Shown in pieces: positions 9,624-18,387 of a stretch of DNA of 64,000 bases (positions are counted from its first letter, which is position 1; the number at the start of each line of letters is the position of its first letter). Under the pieces are notes generated by a model. That model was not told the origin of the DNA. It saw nothing but the letters and a program-made list of their open reading frames with translations, and ran no database searches. The translations under genes were made by a program, and so were the position numbers. Location of the stretch: NCBI GenBank assembly GCA_963729815.1, contig CAVSPU010000003.1, positions 124,001 through 188,000 on the forward strand. Direction: 5' to 3'. The stretch is from DAHUXN01 sp963729815. GTDB taxonomy: Bacteria; Acidobacteriota; Terriglobia; Acidiferrales; UBA7541.

Positions 9624-10484
9624 TTAGCGGCGCAGCACCGGCGAGGGATAGGGATATTCTCCGAGGGTTTTCGGATCGCCTCCGCCCAAAATTTCCACCA
9701 TCCAATGATGAAAATAATCGACCGGCTGATCCAGGATTTTTTGAAAGCGGCGATCATATTCTTTTCGGGCCTTGTCGAGTTCACCGCGAAGCCGCACGCA
9801 AATGTCTTTGTGCTCCTGCCCTTTGCGCACGTCTTCCGGCTTCAGCATCTTGATGTCCTGCATGGAAACCTTCGCCACACGGTTCGCGCGCTTGTGCATC
9901 TCCTGCTCGGCAGCCGGCAAGTCGCCGACGCGAAACGCAACCGGCTCCGGTTCCGGCGCGGCTACAGGTTCGGATGCGGGTTCCTCCTCAGCTGTAGCCT
10001 CAGTTTCTTTTTCAGCTGCAATTCCTTTTGCTGTAGCCGGCTCTTCTTCAAGCGCTGGCTCGTGAACGTAAATCGTTTCTTCTTCGACTTCGGCAGCGGG
10101 CGCATCCGCCTGCGCCATGGGGATGGGAATTTCAGGAGGCTGCAACTTCCGATGTGGCGCGGGTTGTGCTTCCGTCGCGCCGATCGCCCGCACGTCCTCC
10201 GCGTCTTCTTCCTCATCCAGCTCGCGGTCCCGGCTCTTCATCGCTTTCGCAATGAAATCCGAGAGCACCGAAAGGCTCGCCGACAGTGAGGTGGAAATCG
10301 CCTGCGCCCTCAGCATCGAAGGCAATGTATTCGTTGGCCGCCCCGAGGAGCACGCCGACACTAAGTCGGCAAAGGCCTGCTGCAACTCTTCAAGCGTCTT
10401 CTGCAGCGGCAGCAGATTGTCGCGCACCGCGCGCGAAACCGCCGCCTCCAACGCGCGTTCCCGGGCTTTTTGCGCATCGCTCAT
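9624..10484 (-). CDS. Glutamate-rich protein of unknown function
   Basis: The start is set at the ATG at 10484 (286 residues), beginning MSDAQKARERALEAAV; an in-frame upstream extension of 18 residues is less protein-like. Residues 1-90 look alpha-helical, with a heptad-like LPLQKTLEELQQAFADL. Residues 95-205 are low-complexity, very rich in Glu, Ala and Pro, and probably disordered. The C-terminal 80 residues are again helical, with KEYDRRFQKILDQPVDYFHHWMVE, which suggests a folded interaction domain. It lies 10 bases upstream of the transglycosylase gene and is probably co-transcribed with it. No signal peptide is present, so it should be cytoplasmic. I recognise no family. Confidence 0.7.
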   Translation of the reverse strand: MSDAQKARERALEAAVSRAVRDNLLPLQKTLEELQQAFADLVSACSSGRPTNTLPSMLRAQAISTSLSASLSVLSDFIAKAMKSRDRELDEEEDAEDVRAIGATEAQPAPHRKLQPPEIPIPMAQADAPAAEVEEETIYVHEPALEEEPATAKGIAAEKETEATAEEEPASEPVAAPEPEPVAFRVGDLPAAEQEMHKRANRVAKVSMQDIKMLKPEDVRKGQEHKDICVRLRGELDKARKEYDRRFQKILDQPVDYFHHWMVEILGGGDPKTLGEYPYPSPVLRR

Positions 10485-10637
10485 GCGTGAGGATATCCCG
10501 TCCGCGATTATGGAAACGCGGCCAAAAAGTGTCAACACGCATTCCTGCGCCGGGTTCCTTACTCACGATAGTTGACCGCTGGGCGCAAACCAACCGGGAT
10601 ACTCCGCCTGTCTATTGTCTTTCGTTTTTCAGACTTT

Positions 10638-10661
10638 AGGCGGCTCGGGATCGAGCCGCCT
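10638..10661 (-). terminator. Strong hairpin downstream of the M61 peptidase gene
   Basis: A 10-bp GC-rich perfect stem (AGGCGGCTCG with CGAGCCGCCT, loop GGAT) sits 34 bases beyond the end of the minus-strand M61 gene and ahead of the next minus-strand gene. There is no T-run directly after it on the minus strand, so termination strength is uncertain. Confidence 0.5.
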
Positions 10662-10695
10662 TCTTGCTTCGGGCTTCGGGTGTTCGATCTTGGCG

Positions 10696-12577
10696 CTAGC
10701 TTTGCCCCGCCCGCGGCTTGATCAGCTCATCCAGATAATCCGGCTTGCTGGAGTCTCTCACGAGGTGAGGATATCGCTCGCCGCCGTGATAATCGACCTT
10801 CACCGTTTCGTAATAATCGTCATTGATCACCAGCAACTGTATCGGCTCTGAATTATCCTTGCTCGCTTTGACCGCATCGTCCAGCAATTCGCGCGTGAAC
10901 ACGCGGCCATTCACGCCCGCGATTTTCATCCCCGCCGTAATTCCCGCCTTGTACGCCGGCCCGACCGACGATCGAATCGCCCACCGTCCCATCGGCTTCT
11001 AAGGCAAGGCCAATCGAATACGTGTCGCCGGGATTCCCTCCGCGCAGACCTGCCTCCGGCGGCTGGCTTGAGTACTCCACCTTCCATCCGCCATTTTCGA
11101 TCCCGCCCGTAGGCGAGTCAGGCGAAAGCGATGTCAGCCGCTCGTGCAAAAACTTCGCCCAATCGTATGGCGCAATCTGATTCAGCGCCGCCACGACGTC
11201 GTCGAACGTGTATGTTTTCAGCTCCGGCCCGTTGTTTGGGCCGCCATGGAACAAATGGCAAAAGTCATCGATTGATTTCGTCCCATTGCTTTGCTGATGG
11301 ATAATCGTCGCCACTTCCAGCCATAGTAGATCGCCTTCCGGATAATAATCCGTTCCGCGTTTCCAGTTCCCCCAGCCGCGCCCGCCGCGCACGCCCGGCA
11401 CGCCCGTTGCTGTATCTTGCAGGTCACGCCACGTGCGCCCCGGCCGCCCCGGCCCGAGATCCGCCGCGATGCTCGCCAGGTATTCGCGGTATTGCTCCGG
11501 CGTCCATAGGCCGCTGCGCGCCGCGAGCATTGGTCCTAAGTAGTCCGTCAAACCTTCATAGACCCACAGCAAGTCATCCTGCATCGGCGTCTCGTATTCC
11601 GGCGTGGCCAAATCCGCTGGACGCCGGAACTTTCCGTTCCAGGAATGCATGAATTCATGTGAGAGCAGTCCGCCGAGCGACATCTCCGCGTTCGGCCCAA
11701 TCAGCGTACGCTCTGGTAGCCGGCTGTCGTTGCATTCATGATGCTCCAGCCCAAAATGCGCCACGTGATCGCTCAACGTCAGCAAAAAATGATAATCGCG
11801 ATAGTGCCGCGTCCCGAAAAGCTTCCCCGACTCCGCCACTAAGTTCGTCATTTTTTGCACTGCATCAGGGCTGATATTCAACGCTTCCGCGCTGTCCGCC
11901 ACCAAGTCGAGCTCGTGATGAATCGGCTCGCCCGGCGGCGTGATGTCAACCGCCCGGTAATATTCCCCGGCGATCACGGGCGAATCCACCAGCCGGTCCA
12001 GCGCCACGGGCTGGAACGCAATTTCATCTTCCGACGCCCGCTCCACCGGTAGCGGCGTTCCGTACTTCCATCCGCTCGGCACCTTCAATCGCGCGTGGTA
12101 CATAATTTCATTCGCCGGCTGTCCCGCCGGATACAGCACATTTTGGTTCCAGCTAATCACCACCAGCTTGTCGCTCGACGAAGGCGCGCCCGTCGCGAAT
12201 CCTCCGCCGCTCGGCTCGATGTATTCGAAATCCGCGTCCAGATGCTCCACGCCCTCGGGCACGTCCACATGAAACGTGAACACGTCCAGCAAATCGCGCT
12301 GCCACGGAATCGTTTTCCCGTTCGCGCTGAATTTCAGCCCGGTAACGTTCGAGACCGGCCCATCCGGCCCGTGCTCCCCCGGAATCCACTTCGGGTAGTA
12401 GAGCGTCAGCGGCCCCGCGTGCACCGGCATCACCATGTGCGTTTTCACGATGCCCATCGGCACCTCGGTCGCATCCACGGTCAATTGAATCGTTCCGGCC
12501 TGCGCAAACACCGCCGGCGCGGCCAGCATGAAAATCACCACAACAAATGACGCAAATCGATAACGCAATCCAGTCAT
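10696..12577 (-). pseudogene. Secreted M61 family metallopeptidase with C-terminal PDZ domain, one-base frameshift near 10963
   Basis: The ATG at 12577 has an AAGGAG site upstream and starts a signal peptide (FVVVIFMLAAPAVFAQ). The protein then matches the M61 glycyl-aminopeptidase family: an N-terminal beta domain (KWIPGEHGPDGPVSNVTGL), the zinc motif HEFMH at residues 307-311 within SHEFMHSWNGKFRRP, and the third ligand region LLWVYEGLTDYLG. At the PDZ domain the frame breaks. The upstream frame reads DGTVGDSIVG and then nonsense, while the next frame continues PAYKAGITAGMKIAGVNGR to a stop at 10696. Removing one base near 10963 gives the expected GGPAYKAGI and a 626-residue protein. The catalytic part is intact, so a product without a functional PDZ domain is possible. 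The shift may be a real mutation or a sequencing error. Confidence 0.85.
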
Positions 12578-12795
12578 TGGCAATCTCCTTCTATCAGCGA
12601 AATAAATTGGGGATCGGTTCATCCAAAGCCGAATCGTGCAATTCCTCGCGAATCGCTCACGCCGTATACTCGCGTGCATCTCGGCGCGCCAGCGCGAGCT
12701 CAATCGCGCATCATACCGCGGGAAACACCCATTTCAACCCGCGATTTCGCGGTATCTTCCGCTTCGCGGCGCATTTTGTCAGGCGGGAAAATCAG

Positions 12796-13404
12796 TCAGG
12801 TGCCGAGTCTCTGTTCGAGGCGTGCTCTCACCTCGGGCCATTCTGAATCGACAATGCTGAAATAAACGGAATGCCGAATTCTTCCGCTGGCGGTAATCAT
12901 ATGATTGCGGAATACGCCTTCCTGCCGCGCGCCGATTCTCAAAATCGCGTTGCGCGATTTTTCATTGAGCGAATCGGTTTTCAACTCTACGCGGATGCAA
13001 CCGAACGTTTCGAACGCGTGCCGCAACAACAGGTACTTGCACTCTGTGTTCACCGCCGTACGTTGCCACGGCTTCGCGATCCACGTCCACCCAATCTCCA
13101 CGCGCCGATGCATGCGCTCGATGTTCGCGTAACGCGTCGACCCAATCGTTCGGCCCGATTTTTTCTCTATAATCGCGAACGGCAGCGACACCCCACGCGC
13201 CTGCTCTGTCAGCGCCGCATCAACATACGCCGCCATTTCTTCCGCCGTCCGCACGGCCGTCGGAATCCATTGCCACAATTCTTCGTCGAGTCCAACCGCC
13301 GTGAGCGCCACATGATGCGCCCGCGAAAGCGGCTCCAGCCGCACGTGCCGCCCTTCGAGCGTCACCGGCTCAACAGTCATTTCCTTCGCTATCGCTTCAG
13401 CCAT
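12796..13404 (-). CDS. GNAT family N-acetyltransferase (RimJ/RimL type)
   Basis: The protein has 202 residues. The RimL-like layout is clear: LEGRHVRLEPLSRAHH at residue 16, the central beta-strand GRTIGSTRYANIERMHRRVEIGWTWI with its acceptor-site glycine, KYLLLRHAFETFGCIRVELKTD, and NEKSRNAILRIGARQEGVFRNH, the helix-turn that lies over acetyl-CoA in this family. RimJ/RimL enzymes acetylate protein N-termini, but acidobacterial paralogues often act on other amines, so the substrate is unknown. A second in-frame ATG 8 codons in is possible as the start. It is transcribed away from the tmRNA gene and is not tightly linked to the M61 gene. Confidence 0.88.
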   Translation of the reverse strand: MAEAIAKEMTVEPVTLEGRHVRLEPLSRAHHVALTAVGLDEELWQWIPTAVRTAEEMAAYVDAALTEQARGVSLPFAIIEKKSGRTIGSTRYANIERMHRRVEIGWTWIAKPWQRTAVNTECKYLLLRHAFETFGCIRVELKTDSLNEKSRNAILRIGARQEGVFRNHMITASGRIRHSVYFSIVDSEWPEVRARLEQRLGT

Positions 13405-13673
13405 AAATTCTCATCGCCTTCCTCGCAAAATCCTTCGCCGCGCGGCTTCGCCCATTCTATGCCGCCGCGCCCGCTCTGCGAACAGTCCCTTTCCTCCGTC
13501 CATCCTGCCATTTTGGACTGGAGCTTCGCTTTCCGCGCTTAACAAATGCGGCATCCAGGGATAGCCGCCGCTTCCATCGTCCCTCTCGACGCTCAGTCCC
13601 CCGTTTCCAAGCAACCAGGCCGTTAACGAGCGCCCATGCTCCACCCATGTTAAAATAAACAAGAGTCAGTATC

Positions 13674-14049
13674 GGGGGCGAAACGGTTTCGACGGAAGCT
13701 GGCGCGGCCCGAAGGCATGCCGGGCGTCACCTGCCCGCAATCGGGTGAAACAACACAACTGCCAATACGCAGTTGGCTTACGCAGCCTAATTAAAAACTA
13801 GGCAGCGCGTCTCCCCTCCTGCCGCCCGCGCGTGAGGGATGAGGCGTCACAATGTGGGCTGGCTGGCGCGTTTCGGCCCGTAACGCGCCGGCGAGATCAT
13901 CGGGCTAGCTGGCTTCGTTTCTTGCTCGCTCTGAGCGTCGCTGGCGAACGGCGGAATGCCGCAAGGCACGGCCGCACCGGAACGGGATAAGCATGTAGTC
14001 TTTCGGCGGCAAGGCTTCTCGGACGGGGGTTCGACTCCCCCCGCCTCCA
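13674..14049 (+). ncRNA. ssrA: Transfer-messenger RNA
   Basis: The 5' end reads GGGGGCGAAACGGTTTCGAC, the canonical tmRNA start. The 3' end has a T-arm with GGTTCGACTC and then CGCCTCCA, so the two ends pair as a 7-bp acceptor stem with one G-U. CCA is not encoded. The tag frame runs from 13761 to 13790 and reads ANTQLAYAA followed by TAA, with a typical hydrophobic AYAA end recognised by proteases. Length is about 376 nt, with pseudoknot-forming sequence between. It rescues stalled ribosomes with SmpB, which is not in this window. TAAAAT at 13651-13656 may be part of a -10 box upstream of the processed 5' end. Confidence 0.96.
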
Positions 14050-14055
14050 AAATTT

Positions 14056-14205
14056 TGCGCAGCAAAAAATTTGTCCTGAGCTTGCCTGCCGATTGCCCGC
14101 CGTGGCGTGTGACGGGCAGGCAGGCGCAGCGAAGGGCATCCTGGCAGCGCAGCAAAATCTTGTCCTGAGCGAGCGCGTAGTTTGCGCGAGTCGAGGGACA
14201 ATCCG
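14056..14205. repeat. Paired GTCCTGAGC-type palindromic intergenic repeats after tmRNA
   Basis: Two copies of GCGCAGCAAAA...TTGTCCTGAGC begin at about 14056 and 14147, directly after the tmRNA. The second is followed by a partial inverted arm GAGTCGAGGGACAA, giving an imperfect hairpin whose outer stem is TTGTCC/GGACAA. Between them lies GACGGGCAGGCAGGC with a matching GCCTGCCGATTGCCC arm. This looks like a non-coding palindromic repeat cluster and could serve as a transcription end for tmRNA. Confidence 0.55.
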
Positions 14206-14317
14206 GACGCGCGACTTCTGGATTACCGCAGGACTCCACGATAAAATCGCGAAGCATCATCGCGGGCGGCCATGGCGCATCGGTCATTACCAATCCTGGG
14301 AACGATGAAGAGCGACA

Positions 14318-14731
14318 ATGCAAACTCTCACTTACAAAGGCGTGGTGCATCCCTGGCACTGCGATCACATGGGTCACATGAACGTGATGTGGTACACGGG
14401 CAAATTCGACGAAGCCACGTGGAATTTATTCACCGAACTGGGCATCACGCCTTCCTATTTGCGCGAACAGGAGCGCGGCATGGCCGGCGTGCAGCAAAAC
14501 ACGTCGTATCAGCAGGAGCTTTTCGCCGGCGATGTGGTCGAAATCCGCTCGGAAGTCTTGGAGGTTCGCGACAAAGTGATCCGCTTCCGGCACGAGATGC
14601 GGAACATCGAAAAAGGTACAGTCGCGGCGACCTCCGAATTGACCGCCGTGCATCTGGACCGCCAGACGCGCAAGTCGTGCCCCTTTCCCGCCGCAATCCG
14701 CGCCGCAGCCGAAGCGCGCTTGCAGCCATGA
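14318..14731 (+). CDS. Acyl-CoA thioesterase of the 4HBT (hotdog) family
   Basis: The protein has 137 residues, typical of single hotdog-fold thioesterases. It carries the family motif CDHMGHMNVMWYTGKFDEA near residue 15, in which the Asp-x-x-Gly-H-x-N element matches the YbgC/4-hydroxybenzoyl-CoA thioesterase active site. It is followed by a strand-rich part (YQQELFAGDVVEIRSEVLEV) with the usual substrate-tunnel glycine-aspartate turn. It would hydrolyse an acyl-CoA, but chain type cannot be read. No signal peptide is present. It is probably followed in the same direction by the small membrane protein gene 36 bases downstream. Confidence 0.88.
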   Translation: MQTLTYKGVVHPWHCDHMGHMNVMWYTGKFDEATWNLFTELGITPSYLREQERGMAGVQQNTSYQQELFAGDVVEIRSEVLEVRDKVIRFRHEMRNIEKGTVAATSELTAVHLDRQTRKSCPFPAAIRAAAEARLQP

Positions 14732-14767
14732 CCCAGCGCGGAAGTTTGCATCTGTGAGCGCGTTAGG

Positions 14768-15043
14768 ATGAAACGAACGATTGGCCGAGTTCTGATCTTC
14801 GCAGCAGCGTCCTTTGCCGCTCTTTTTGTAGGAGATTGGGCCGTCCTGCAAGTTCGAATTGCACGCCAAACTGCTTTTTCGGCCGTGCCAGTGGACCACT
14901 TCGTGACAGCGTCGCTCAAAGGGAATAAAGAACAGTACTATTTCGCGGGGACTGTAAATCAACCGTGCGTAAGATCCCTTTTCCCGCACGTTTCAGATGC
15001 TCCATGCTGGTGGCTTAGACGGCATACTTCGCAGTGGAAATAG
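14768..15043 (+). CDS. Small membrane-anchored protein of unknown function
   Basis: The protein has 91 residues. It begins with Lys-Arg and one hydrophobic segment (VLIFAAASFAALFVGDWAVL, residues 8-27) that should be a membrane anchor or signal peptide. The exported part ends with CVRSLFPHVSDAPCWWLRRH, a pattern of two cysteines around a Ser-Leu-Phe-Pro-His core that I recall from short acidobacterial proteins. I have no function for this family. The gene starts 36 bases after the thioesterase gene. The conserved-looking C-terminus argues that it is real despite its size. Confidence 0.7.
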   Translation: MKRTIGRVLIFAAASFAALFVGDWAVLQVRIARQTAFSAVPVDHFVTASLKGNKEQYYFAGTVNQPCVRSLFPHVSDAPCWWLRRHTSQWK

Positions 15044-15096
15044 TGGCGCCTCTGTGCACTCGACTAGAAGCCCCTCTTTAACCGTAAAATCCGGCC

Positions 15097-15456
15097 TTAC
15101 TTGGGATTATTCACATACTTACATACATCTTTGACGGCATTGCTGAGAAGCACCGTGGACGTGGCGAACGCCGCTTGGCCGCCCTTGCGGAACAACGTGA
15201 ACCTGTAATGCTCCGGCCAACCGCGCGCGTCGAGCATGTAGTCGGATTCTTTGGAATTCAGCGTAATCGTCACGTTGGGGCATTTTTCCTGCAGATTTTT
15301 GACGATGTCTGCCGAGGGAACGGTCGACGCCGGCGACATCACCAGCTTCAACTGGGGTTTTTGCGGTTCTTTCGCAATCCCCGTCGCTGTCAGCAACAAA
15401 CCTGTAGCTAGCGCCACCGCCGTCATCGCAGCACTGCTCAGCATTTTCTTCATCAT
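15097..15456 (-). CDS. Small secreted protein of unknown function
   Basis: The start is set at the first of two adjacent ATGs at 15456, with GGAGG upstream, giving 119 residues. A signal peptide covers residues 1-28 (AMTAVALATGLLLTATGIA). The mature part of about 90 residues contains NLQEKCPNVTITLNSKESDYMLD, HYRFTLFRKGGQAAF and a C-terminal KDVCKYV. The two cysteines could form a disulfide. The pattern of a predicted strand followed by DYMLDARG resembles other small acidobacterial exported proteins, such as the one at 62145. No function is known. Confidence 0.75.
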   Translation of the reverse strand: MMKKMLSSAAMTAVALATGLLLTATGIAKEPQKPQLKLVMSPASTVPSADIVKNLQEKCPNVTITLNSKESDYMLDARGWPEHYRFTLFRKGGQAAFATSTVLLSNAVKDVCKYVNNPK

Positions 15457-15881
15457 GGATCGCCTCCGCTCAACTGCGCATCGCAAACTTGCGCAAATAT
15501 CCCGTAGCCCTCTATTTTCTCGGACGGATTCCCTGGCCAGAAGGTTGCACGCCGTACGCTCGCAAGTGACGTTTTCGGCACCCATCACTCTCTCTTGCGC
15601 GCTTTTCTCGCCTTTTGCGGCGAGAATATATGCGGGGTTATCGTAATCGAGCGTGCACCTCGGAGGCCTTGATGAAGCCGTTTGATGGTGGACTGTTCTC
15701 GCGCGACAAAGCTGCGGCCTCGCCTCTGCCGCCTCCGATCCAGCCCGGCAAAATCACCGTCAGCGCCACGGTCCAATGCGCATTTCAAATCCAATGACTT
15801 CCTTGGCGCGTTCCTTCTTGACTCTCGCGCTTCCCCGGCATAGATTGCCGCAACTCTGCCGAAAGGCTGGTTTCTGCCAAC

Positions 15882-16199
15882 ATGGACATTGAACACAGAC
15901 GCGAACCTCGCCACCCCTTTTTCGCATCCGTCGAGCTCCTTGAATCCGCCCTCGACACTCGCATCAACGCCCGTACCGGCGACCTGAGCCTCCACGGCTG
16001 TTATGTCGACACCATGAACCCTTTTCCTGCCGGCGCAAGTGTCCGCGTCACCATCATCCATATGGACGCAAAATTCACCGCCCTCGGCAAAGTCGCGCAC
16101 TCTAAACCGAACGTAGGAATGGGAATATCTTTCTCCGAGATCGAACCCGGACACCGCACACTGCTCATGAAGTGGCTTTCGAATGTGCACGGCGACTGA
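15882..16199 (+). CDS. Stand-alone PilZ domain protein
   Basis: The protein has 105 residues and consists of one PilZ domain. The c-di-GMP binding elements are visible: RREPRH at residues 6-11 (the RxxxR motif) and DLSLHGCYVDT near residue 34 (the D/NxSxxG motif). The remainder is the expected beta-barrel (VRVTIIHMDAKFTALGKVAH) and a final helix. It probably works as a c-di-GMP receptor, though no partner is encoded next to it. A palindrome lies 43 bases after the stop, and the PEP-CTERM gene follows. Confidence 0.85.
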   Translation: MDIEHRREPRHPFFASVELLESALDTRINARTGDLSLHGCYVDTMNPFPAGASVRVTIIHMDAKFTALGKVAHSKPNVGMGISFSEIEPGHRTLLMKWLSNVHGD

Positions 16200-16241
16200 A
16201 TCCAACCGTTTTGCGCTTCCAACCCCGATCGATCCAAATCG

Positions 16242-16263
16242 ACAATTTGTGCCGACAAATTGT
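16242..16263 (+). terminator. AT-rich perfect palindrome after the PilZ gene
   Basis: ACAATTTGT, a GCCG loop and ACAAATTGT form a 9-bp perfect stem, followed by GCATTTTATTT. It could terminate the PilZ transcript. The low GC of the stem and its place upstream of the PEP-CTERM gene also allow an operator for a dimeric regulator. Confidence 0.45.
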
Positions 16264-16371
16264 GCATTTTATTTCCACAAATCTGCCACTCCGCTGCCTA
16301 ATCCTTCTTGTCATACTTCTGAGCGCTAATCTATCCCATTGATAATAAGCAGCTTACTTATATCTGTAGTT

Positions 16372-16387
16372 TGGCGTTCCAAATGCA
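16372..16387 (+). promoter_or_regulatory. Sigma-54-like promoter of the PEP-CTERM gene
   Basis: TGGCGTTCCAAATGCA matches the -24/-12 sigma-54 pattern, with GG and GC exactly 10 bases apart. Departures from consensus are GT for AC in the -24 box and A for the first T of TTGC. The expected start of transcription is near 16398, just before an AGGGGG ribosome binding site at 16400-16405 and an ATG at 16418. Sigma-54 promoters are known upstream of PEP-CTERM genes in exosortase systems (the PrsK/PrsR link). Confidence 0.5.
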
Positions 16388-16417
16388 AACGCCATGGTTA
16401 AGGGGGTGTTCATAACT

Positions 16418-17017
16418 ATGAACATTTCAATGAAGAAGATGCTTTACCCTGTGCTCGGCTGCTGCCTGTTGCTACTGGCCGCAGGCGCTGCCCAGGCTCA
16501 GGCCGTTTGTCCGAGTGTCGGTTCCGACGCCGGCTCCCCGTCACCTTATTGCGGGGCAGAGATCAACGTGACGTCGGCGACTGGTGGCGTGGCCACAGCG
16601 TTCGGTGTGACGCTGACGGGTAACCCGGCTTACGACGGCATCGAAGACACGTCAGTTGGTGTTACGAACAACACCGGCGCAACGCTGAATTCGATGACCC
16701 TGACAAGCACGGGCGGTGCCTTCGGCTTTGATGGCGATGGCATTTGCACGTACACGGGCGATTCGTATTGCTCCAGCACCACGTACGGTTACGAAGGGCC
16801 AAACATGACGTTCTCCCTCGGCGGCGGCGGAACCTCGTTGACCATTACCTTTACAGGCGGCTTGGCCAACGGTGCGGGTACTTACTTCTCGCTCGAAGGC
16901 CCTCCGAGCAGCCTAACGGGTGGAGGCGGTATCGGTGGTCAAACTCCGGAACCGTCAACGCTCGTCCTTCTTGGCACCGGCATTGTGGGATTCTTCCTGC
17001 TTCGCCGCAACGCTTAA
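16418..17017 (+). CDS. PEP-CTERM sorting-domain surface protein
   Basis: The ATG at 16418 is preferred over an upstream in-frame ATG at 16394, because it has an AGGGGG site and lies after the predicted transcription start. The 199-residue protein has a signal peptide (LGCCLLLLAAGAAQAQA) and a Gly-, Thr- and Ser-rich body with few charged residues. The C-terminus is TPEPSTLVLLGTGIVGFFLL followed by RRNA: a PEP motif, transmembrane helix and basic tail, all diagnostic for exosortase processing. The body has four cysteines. Such proteins are usually exported to the cell surface or exopolysaccharide matrix. The exosortase is not in this window. A hairpin follows 26 bases after the stop. Confidence 0.92.
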   Translation: MNISMKKMLYPVLGCCLLLLAAGAAQAQAVCPSVGSDAGSPSPYCGAEINVTSATGGVATAFGVTLTGNPAYDGIEDTSVGVTNNTGATLNSMTLTSTGGAFGFDGDGICTYTGDSYCSSTTYGYEGPNMTFSLGGGGTSLTITFTGGLANGAGTYFSLEGPPSSLTGGGGIGGQTPEPSTLVLLGTGIVGFFLLRRNA

Positions 17018-17043
17018 GAAGTCTTTACCCTCAGCTCTCTAGA

Positions 17044-17087
17044 CTGCAAAGGCAGCTCCGCTGTTCAAAGCAGAGCGGCCTTTGCAG
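17044..17087 (+). terminator. Long hairpin terminator after the PEP-CTERM gene
   Basis: CTGCAAAGGC pairs perfectly with GCCTTTGCAG over 10 bp, and the inside extends the stem (GCTCCGCT with AGCAGAGC, one mismatch). There is no T-run after it, so it may stabilise the transcript end or need Rho. Confidence 0.6.
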
Positions 17088-17310
17088 CCAGTAGAGCCAG
17101 CCGAGGACATCATCTCTCCCGATCTATAAGCTATCCTGCTCGGTCCCTTTTCACCACGTCGTCCCACGCTGCCCGCTAATGCTCTCGCGCCCAATTTCTG
17201 CTAGCCTGTTCTCTTATGACTCCGCATCCTGATTCAGCTTATCCCCAAAGTTGGCAGTCTTCGCGGTCGGATTCACTCGCGAGTATCTCCTCCCAAGAGG
17301 AATTTTCATC

Positions 17311-18210
17311 ATGAGTGAATCTATTGGAATGATCGGCCTCGGCAACATGGGTTTGCCCATCGCCGAAAATATTCAGCGCGCCGGCTTTTCACTGAAGGTT
17401 TACAACCGCACTGCGTCCAAAGCCGCCGCGCTCGTCTCCGGCGGCGCGAAATCTGTCTCCTCTCCCGCTGAAGTTGCAACCAAGGGCGGCATCGCCGTCA
17501 CCATGGTTTCCGATGATCGCGCGCTGGAAACGCTTTGCAGCGGCGCCGATTCTTTCGTGTCACGCCTGGGCGCCGGCGGAATTCACATTTCCATGAGCAC
17601 CATCGCACCCGCGACCGCACGCAGGCTCGCCGCGCAGCACGAAAAATTAGACGTCGCGTATATTGCATCGCCGGTTTTCGGTCGACCGGAGGCCGCGGCG
17701 GCGCGGCAACTTGCGATTTGCGTTTCCGGGCCCGCCGCCGCAAAAAAAAGAATCACACCGATTCTTGCCGCGATCGGCCGCAGCACCTTCGATTTCGGCG
17801 AAGACGCGGCCGCGGCAAACGTCGTGAAACTCTGTGCAAATTTTCTTCTCGCGGCCGCGATTGAGGCGCTAGGAGAAGCGTTCACGCTCGCCGAAAAAAA
17901 CGGAATCGATCGCACGCAGACTTTTGAAATGCTGACGCAGACTCTTTTCCCCTGCCCCGTTTATCAGAGCTACGGCAAACGCATCGCGGAGCATTCTTAT
18001 GAGCCCGCGGGATTTCGCCTTGCGCTCGGATTGAAGGACATCAATTTGGTTTTGCAAACCGCGATGGAATCACAGGCGCCGATGCCGACCGCGAGCTTGC
18101 TGCGCGATCGCTGGCTCGGCGCGATGGCGAAAAAACGCGAGAATCTCGATTGGGCCGCGGTTGCGCTCGGCATTTCCGAAGACGCGGGAATAAAAGTCCG
18201 CACAGATTAA
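17311..18210 (+). CDS. NAD(P)-binding beta-hydroxyacid dehydrogenase (3-hydroxyisobutyrate dehydrogenase family)
   Basis: The ATG at 17311 has AGAGGA upstream and gives 299 residues starting with the Rossmann fingerprint IGMIGLGNMGLPIAENI. The substrate motif of the family appears as GGIHISMSTIAPATARRLA. A catalytic lysine is expected in NVVKLCANFLLAAAIEALGEA, where the K matches the GxxGxGxxxKxxxN region even though the glycines are replaced by alanines. The last third is the all-helical dimerisation domain. Members reduce or oxidise small beta-hydroxyacids such as tartronate semialdehyde, 3-hydroxyisobutyrate or succinic semialdehyde. The exact substrate is open. It is a single gene. Confidence 0.85.
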   Translation: MSESIGMIGLGNMGLPIAENIQRAGFSLKVYNRTASKAAALVSGGAKSVSSPAEVATKGGIAVTMVSDDRALETLCSGADSFVSRLGAGGIHISMSTIAPATARRLAAQHEKLDVAYIASPVFGRPEAAAARQLAICVSGPAAAKKRITPILAAIGRSTFDFGEDAAAANVVKLCANFLLAAAIEALGEAFTLAEKNGIDRTQTFEMLTQTLFPCPVYQSYGKRIAEHSYEPAGFRLALGLKDINLVLQTAMESQAPMPTASLLRDRWLGAMAKKRENLDWAAVALGISEDAGIKVRTD

Positions 18211-18387
18211 TTTCGGCGGATGCAGTGAAACCGCTTTTCCCCTCAATCACCAAGCGTGCCCAACGCAGCAGGCGCCCTGCATGTCGACATCACGCCAATG
18301 GGAATCGAGGCGCCGTCCCGTCTATCAGTGGCCACTTCACAATGGAAATCCGGGTTAAGATGTGACAGAGGTGCACAATTGCAATTC

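Noticed and set aside
13411..13662. Small minus-strand frame upstream of tmRNA
   Set aside because: It has no ribosome binding site and no protein-like pattern, and overlaps the likely tmRNA promoter.
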